A stretch of 27,149 nucleotides of DNA from Clostridia bacterium (GTDB lineage: Bacteria; Bacillota; Clostridia; Christensenellales; DTU072), in contig JAQVTZ010000005.1 in assembly GCA_028699795.1 (NCBI GenBank), positions 1-27,149 of the forward strand, given 5' to 3'. Of this stretch, positions 24,501 to 27,149 are shown in pieces; within the stretch, counting starts at the first letter, position 1, and the number at the start of each line of letters is the position of its first letter. A model generated the notes under the pieces. That model had not been told where the DNA came from and ran no database searches. It saw only the letters and a list, made by a program, of their open reading frames with translations. The position numbers and the translations under genes are program-made.

Positions 24501-27149
24501 CAATTCAATTAATCTTTGGGAAATATAGGGGGTTACGTTTACGCCCGCATTGTAGCGAACAGATAGCGGTTTATCGAGATGGACATATAATTTTCGTTTG
24601 TTTACGGTCAAGTTCGCATTCGTGTCCATCACCAAAGTATAGTTTGATAAGATATCTAACGCGGTTTCGGTAAAACTGAAGTCTTGTAAAGTAAGTTGTC
24701 TGCTGTCCCAAACATTTCTTAACTTCAGTGATGTGCAATCGGGATTGGTGAACCCAAGCGTTGCTTGAGTTTCGCTGTTTTTGAACCCGCTATAGATATA
24801 CAACATTTCGGGGACTTCCCCATACACCGTGTTGGGATAATGGGTCGGATCGTTTGCATCGGCAACAGAGAAGCTGAGTTCTGCTCTCAAAACAATGCTG
24901 CCAAACGGAATATGGTCGCCGTATTCGTCATAAATGCCCGTTAAATTATAATTGTTAAGTGAATCGGCTTGGGATTGGCTCCAGTCGAAATAAATAGGAT
25001 AAACTCCCTCATTGGTAGCGGGTGCCGTTAGCGCGAAAGGACTTCCCAGAGGATTCAGTATCGGATCGTATCCGAAAGTAGGCATCGTGAAACTGCCGCC
25101 ATCTTCCCCTAGATACATGTCATATACATAATCTCCGACAGTTTGGCTATAAGATATGGTTATATAATCGTCATACTGGAATCCGCCGAAAGACAATACC
25201 AGCTTCTCCCCATAGGTTCGGCTTACATTACCGTCGTAATCTGTATTGATAAAGATATCCGCTTTCGATATTTTTAGCAGGCCCGGAAGAATATCAAAAA
25301 TGTAATTGGAAGAAGTAAAGCCCGTTGCCTCTACTTGGTATTCGCCGGCAGAAGGCTTAGAGTTCATGTCGGCAATGACATCAGGCCCGAGCAATAGCGT
25401 ATCTCCTTCATAACCCAATACTTTACACGCACTGTAATTTACACTGTGTACGCTTAGAATATGTATCATAAGATACTCTAGCGAGATTTCTCCTCCCACC
25501 GTAGCCGCAGCTTCATCCAGAGGAGACAGTCCCGATACATAGGACCATTTATTAACAACCGTATTGGAAATTTTGGTGCCGTAATACACCTTGTCGTCAC
25601 CGTATCCGGTATCGTCGATCTGCAGAGTCAGTGTCGCGGGGGTGATACTAAATTCCCAAGTATAATTAGTTTTGTCTTGCAATATTACATAATTGTTATC
25701 CAATAAAACACTTTCGACATAATAAATATCATATTTCCCAGCATTAAAGTTTTCGGGGTTCGCTCTGGTGAATTCGGGATCAAAGTTGGGCAGCGTCATG
25801 GGAACACGCGTTCCGTTTACCAATACTTCAGTCTCATAATCATAATAATCTTCATCGCCTAATACGGGATTGGATGTGATTGTGCCATACATTTTGGAAT
25901 AAGTATTTACGCCCAAGAAAACTTCTTTCGGGTTTATCTTATATAAGAGAGTGCTATTATAATCGTATTGCTTATTATAGTCGTTTTGGAAAATTACAAA
26001 ATTGTAATTGCCCGCGTTAGAGGCAAGTTCGTTGGCTCCTGTAGTAAGTACGGGGTAGAATAAAAATGCCAAATAGGTATTTTCGGCTTCAATCAAATCA
26101 TAAGCGTCGTCTATCATTTCTTTGGCAAAATACAAATTGTTTTCGTTGGCGGTCAATTGGGCGCTTGCGCTGATGGCGTTTAGATAAGACCGCGCCATAT
26201 TGATACTATCTATTGCCGCGCTAAGACTGCCCGGTGTTTGCATCACCCAACTATTATTATTAAGATAGTCCAGCGCTTCCAACAAAGTACTGTTGGTCTC
26301 GTTAACGCGTAAAAGCGCAAGGCTCATATCGGTAAATATAATATTATCGACTTTTTCTATATTCTTAGAGAACTTAATCACCATTTGGTTCATGACCGAC
26401 TGGAAATTCGCATAATCATCGGCAACATTGGTATATCCTATAATCGTCTCTCCATCGTAAATGGGATTGGATGTAAACGAACGGATAACAGGCGTTATCC
26501 CTCTAAAGGTGCTGACATTGAGATTGGAATACTGCAGTCGTATCGGTGTACCGTCATAAACTTTGTTGTCCGTCCTGAGACTTACCGTAACATTGGCTTT
26601 CGATATCGTATACTGATACGATTTTGCCAAATAAACGCTGTGATTGGGATCCGTACTGGAAACACTGAAATTATAGACACCGACATCTCCGAGCGGGCGT
26701 CCATCATTGGTGTTTCTGGAAAAGGTGAACACAACACTGGTCTTCGCAAGTGTGGATACTTTACTGAAGTCGGTGATAACGGGTGGCTCTCCGTTATAGT
26801 TTTTCTTTAAGAAGTTATTCGAGATCGTTATTTTGGCATTTTTAGGTGTAATTTTATACTTATAGGGGTTTGCGAGCGCAACCGTATAATTGGTATTGGA
26901 TGGCTGGGTCACAACAATATCGTAACTTCCAACCGTTCCGTCGGGATTGAAGATAACATTTTTTGCCGTATCAAGGCCGTGCGCTTCGCTAATGATTTTA
27001 AAAGAGAAATTTACGATATCGCTGCTGCCTTCTATTAAATTGCCTACCGTATAATCGCTCCCTCTGATAACGGCATATTGATTGGTGTACTCTCTTTCGA
27101 TTGTGTTCCCGTAAGACAATATTAGGGGGTTGATTGTAACCGATAGTTC
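21573..27149 (-). CDS. Giant extracellular MBG/YDG-repeat protein, C-terminal 1858 residues, cut by window edge
   Basis: The frame is open to the right edge; a TTG at 27119 is the first possible start inside the window, but ten more codons (ELSVTINPLI) continue upstream, so the N-terminus is missing. About eight tandem beta-domains (27149 to about 24130) each begin with an alternating strand ending in a Tyr-Gly-type motif: KNYNGE, KVYDGT, KMYGT, KVYYGT, RTYGEK, TVYGEV, VRYNAG. These resemble the MBG and YDG domains of bacterial adhesins. Unit three carries an alpha-helical insert (about 26430-26035). Next come an Ig-like stretch (about 24130-23870), a LamG/jelly-roll-like domain (about 23830-23250), another Ig-like stretch, and two more jelly-roll-like segments to the end. 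The protein ends in SRAKQTSEYLG with no LPXTG motif or membrane segment. It is probably secreted and binds host or dietary glycans or proteins; that role is inferred. Confidence 0.8.
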   Translation of the reverse strand, partial: ELSVTINPLILSYGNTIEREYTNQYAVIRGSDYTVGNLIEGSSDIVNFSFKIISEAHGLDTAKNVIFNPDGTVGSYDIVVTQPSNTNYTVALANPYKYKITPKNAKITISNNFLKKNYNGEPPVITDFSKVSTLAKTSVVFTFSRNTNDGRPLGDVGVYNFSVSSTDPNHSVYLAKSYQYTISKANVTVSLRTDNKVYDGTPIRLQYSNLNVSTFRGITPVIRSFTSNPIYDGETIIGYTNVADDYANFQSVMNQMVIKFSKNIEKVDNIIFTDMSLALLRVNETNSTLLEALDYLNNNSWVMQTPGSLSAAIDSINMARSYLNAISASAQLTANENNLYFAKEMIDDAYDLIEAENTYLAFLFYPVLTTGANELASNAGNYNFVIFQNDYNKQYDYNSTLLYKINPKEVFLGVNTYSKMYGTITSNPVLGDEDYYDYETEVLVNGTRVPMTLPNFDPEFTRANPENFNAGKYDIYYVESVLLDNNYVILQDKTNYTWEFSITPATLTLQIDDTGYGDDKVYYGTKISNTVVNKWSYVSGLSPLDEAAATVGGEISLEYLMIHILSVHSVNYSACKVLGYEGDTLLLGPDVIADMNSKPSAGEYQVEATGFTSSNYIFDILPGLLKISKADIFINTDYDGNVSRTYGEKLVLSFGGFQYDDYITISYSQTVGDYVYDMYLGEDGGSFTMPTFGYDPILNPLGSPFALTAPATNEGVYPIYFDWSQSQADSLNNYNLTGIYDEYGDHIPFGSIVLRAELSFSVADANDPTHYPNTVYGEVPEMLYIYSGFKNSETQATLGFTNPDCTSLKLRNVWDSRQLTLQDFSFTETALDILSNYTLVMDTNANLTVNKRKLYVHLDKPLSVRYNAGVNVTPYISQRLIELEVPNSNPTQYEYFYYVIGGQYGYWDIAFTNKPYAGAEEADAGLGNTDTPEDIFERYTVEEGYLTYDDDGKVETLYPFYNYMVKHNLVYEAKIGEDMTIQLDGLNFITTGENYDVVYDPTTLNVYGQLNSFIMEENIIVIEGDEINDLAVQAVYEDGTHYTYTIAELNALSNATVSTEPDSLTTILNKNDEVEITFSRTYHLTDFVDRDIVEDVVYQLRKDASFEVQFGDSQGSTVVTRKYDTVTSSNMATLSGYNYRSMRDTTGYTSGGMYYLNGPNAGYDYVDTTLRLVPTQAAHGFALYFGGGVIGGTSSLVFQGENGTYQIVMGSPSHAYAVNSGGIDLFDGYSHNIRIYFNKQYKMVYLFIDGYACSAISVEDFEFDENESSKQSIGFYGTQAWVRHLVTGYKGYYDRLATQVKVVENTPLTYYITSGTGKDLTMYDIMASSGVPEGIEAPDYTYQYYVNGLEVGGGVHTFTQGSHKVEMLIRDGANTVDSRTVPIYVTYASESASVSEIVEGSATLLYDNITQSNPATIRSYTPNATDPDLMDNETAEYHTYRLNGSNPDYTSISLSFKMQVARKADGEYRLTNAKTYVALWGNNTSRAPGYSAVSGYYGIGLSYEYNHVNNIQITQLHVTFGTTEYSEIITGFGGVPLDWLGGNEYTVQLYVDKQDSSHYGGAKVKVLLYNGSSLEYSKTVEQGTVFEDGSVSSDNINGLISASACKASIISRDTIIKVSRALYNAENKTKNDYLINGTYTQSGYNGITVDGNAQVHISTNLATHSVNKLGESSLRFRFTESAVAADVNLRFMLASTDANIASFNSVYVEYIGADQALYFYFVEDGTIYKKQFLANLNLVDGATHTIVATLNTNRKDADSTNNLDGLLASRADVSPKTVYYQTWAIMIDGQETQGIMPYYNATAYWIRNNGSNSIGQTPPSSGDTFMDNYIYCALELSNAPIYLYGLESRAKQTSEYLG

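Noticed and set aside
21573..27149. Near-identical nucleotide repeats in the giant surface protein gene
   Set aside because: The MBG/YDG units share motifs at protein level only, and their DNA is strongly diverged.
1..27149. CRISPR array, prophage or intact transposase
   Set aside because: No regularly spaced repeat-spacer pattern and no phage or transposase proteins are encoded.

Overview
The window reads as a chromosomal fragment of a low-GC Gram-positive bacterium, most likely an uncultured anaerobic, gut-type member of the Clostridia. HPr kinase (hprK) and the yicC-gmk-rpoZ-coaBC-priA block are Firmicute features. The large secreted protein built of MBG/YDG-like repeats and the intracellular pectin-fragment genes suggest a gut polysaccharide user. 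The taxonomic placement is inference. Almost every gene lies on the minus strand. The exceptions are one AraC-family regulator and one tRNA.

Region 1 (1-8340) is housekeeping and reads right to left: uvrC, a Cof-type HAD phosphatase, hprK, yicC, gmk, rpoZ, coaBC and priA, which runs off the left edge. Most junctions overlap or are very short. uvrC has tandem sigma-A-type promoters, and the proximal one would give a nearly leaderless mRNA. The only wide gap in the block (4547-4692, hprK to yicC) carries DnaA-box-like sequences and may hold an internal promoter.

Region 2 (8360-19783) is a catabolic locus for galacturonate-containing oligosaccharides. It encodes a GH4 enzyme with the CHEV motif of alpha-galacturonidases, a GPH-type sugar symporter, a large cytoplasmic GH106-like glycosidase (possible rhamnosidase), an AraC-family regulator on the plus strand, a membrane-anchored metallophosphoesterase, tagaturonate reductase (uxaB) and altronate dehydratase (uxaA). 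My model is that an oligosaccharide such as a rhamnogalacturonan disaccharide is imported by the symporter and cut by the two glycosidases, and that galacturonate then flows through tagaturonate and altronate towards KDG. Uronate isomerase, KDG kinase and KDPG aldolase are not in the window. A 65-nt block present both in the araC promoter and just upstream of the GH4 gene (56 of 65 identical, ungapped) is the best candidate for the operator that ties the locus together.

Region 3 (19939-21570) holds a MATE-family transporter, a tRNA-Glu(CTC) with its own promoter, and a perfect 28-nt palindrome acting as terminator for the next gene.

Region 4 (21573-27149) is the C-terminal 1858 residues of a giant extracellular protein: tandem MBG/YDG-like beta-domains followed by jelly-roll (LamG-like) segments. 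It is open at the right edge and shows no C-terminal anchor. No intergenic stretch exceeds 300 bases. I saw no CRISPR array, prophage or intact insertion sequence.
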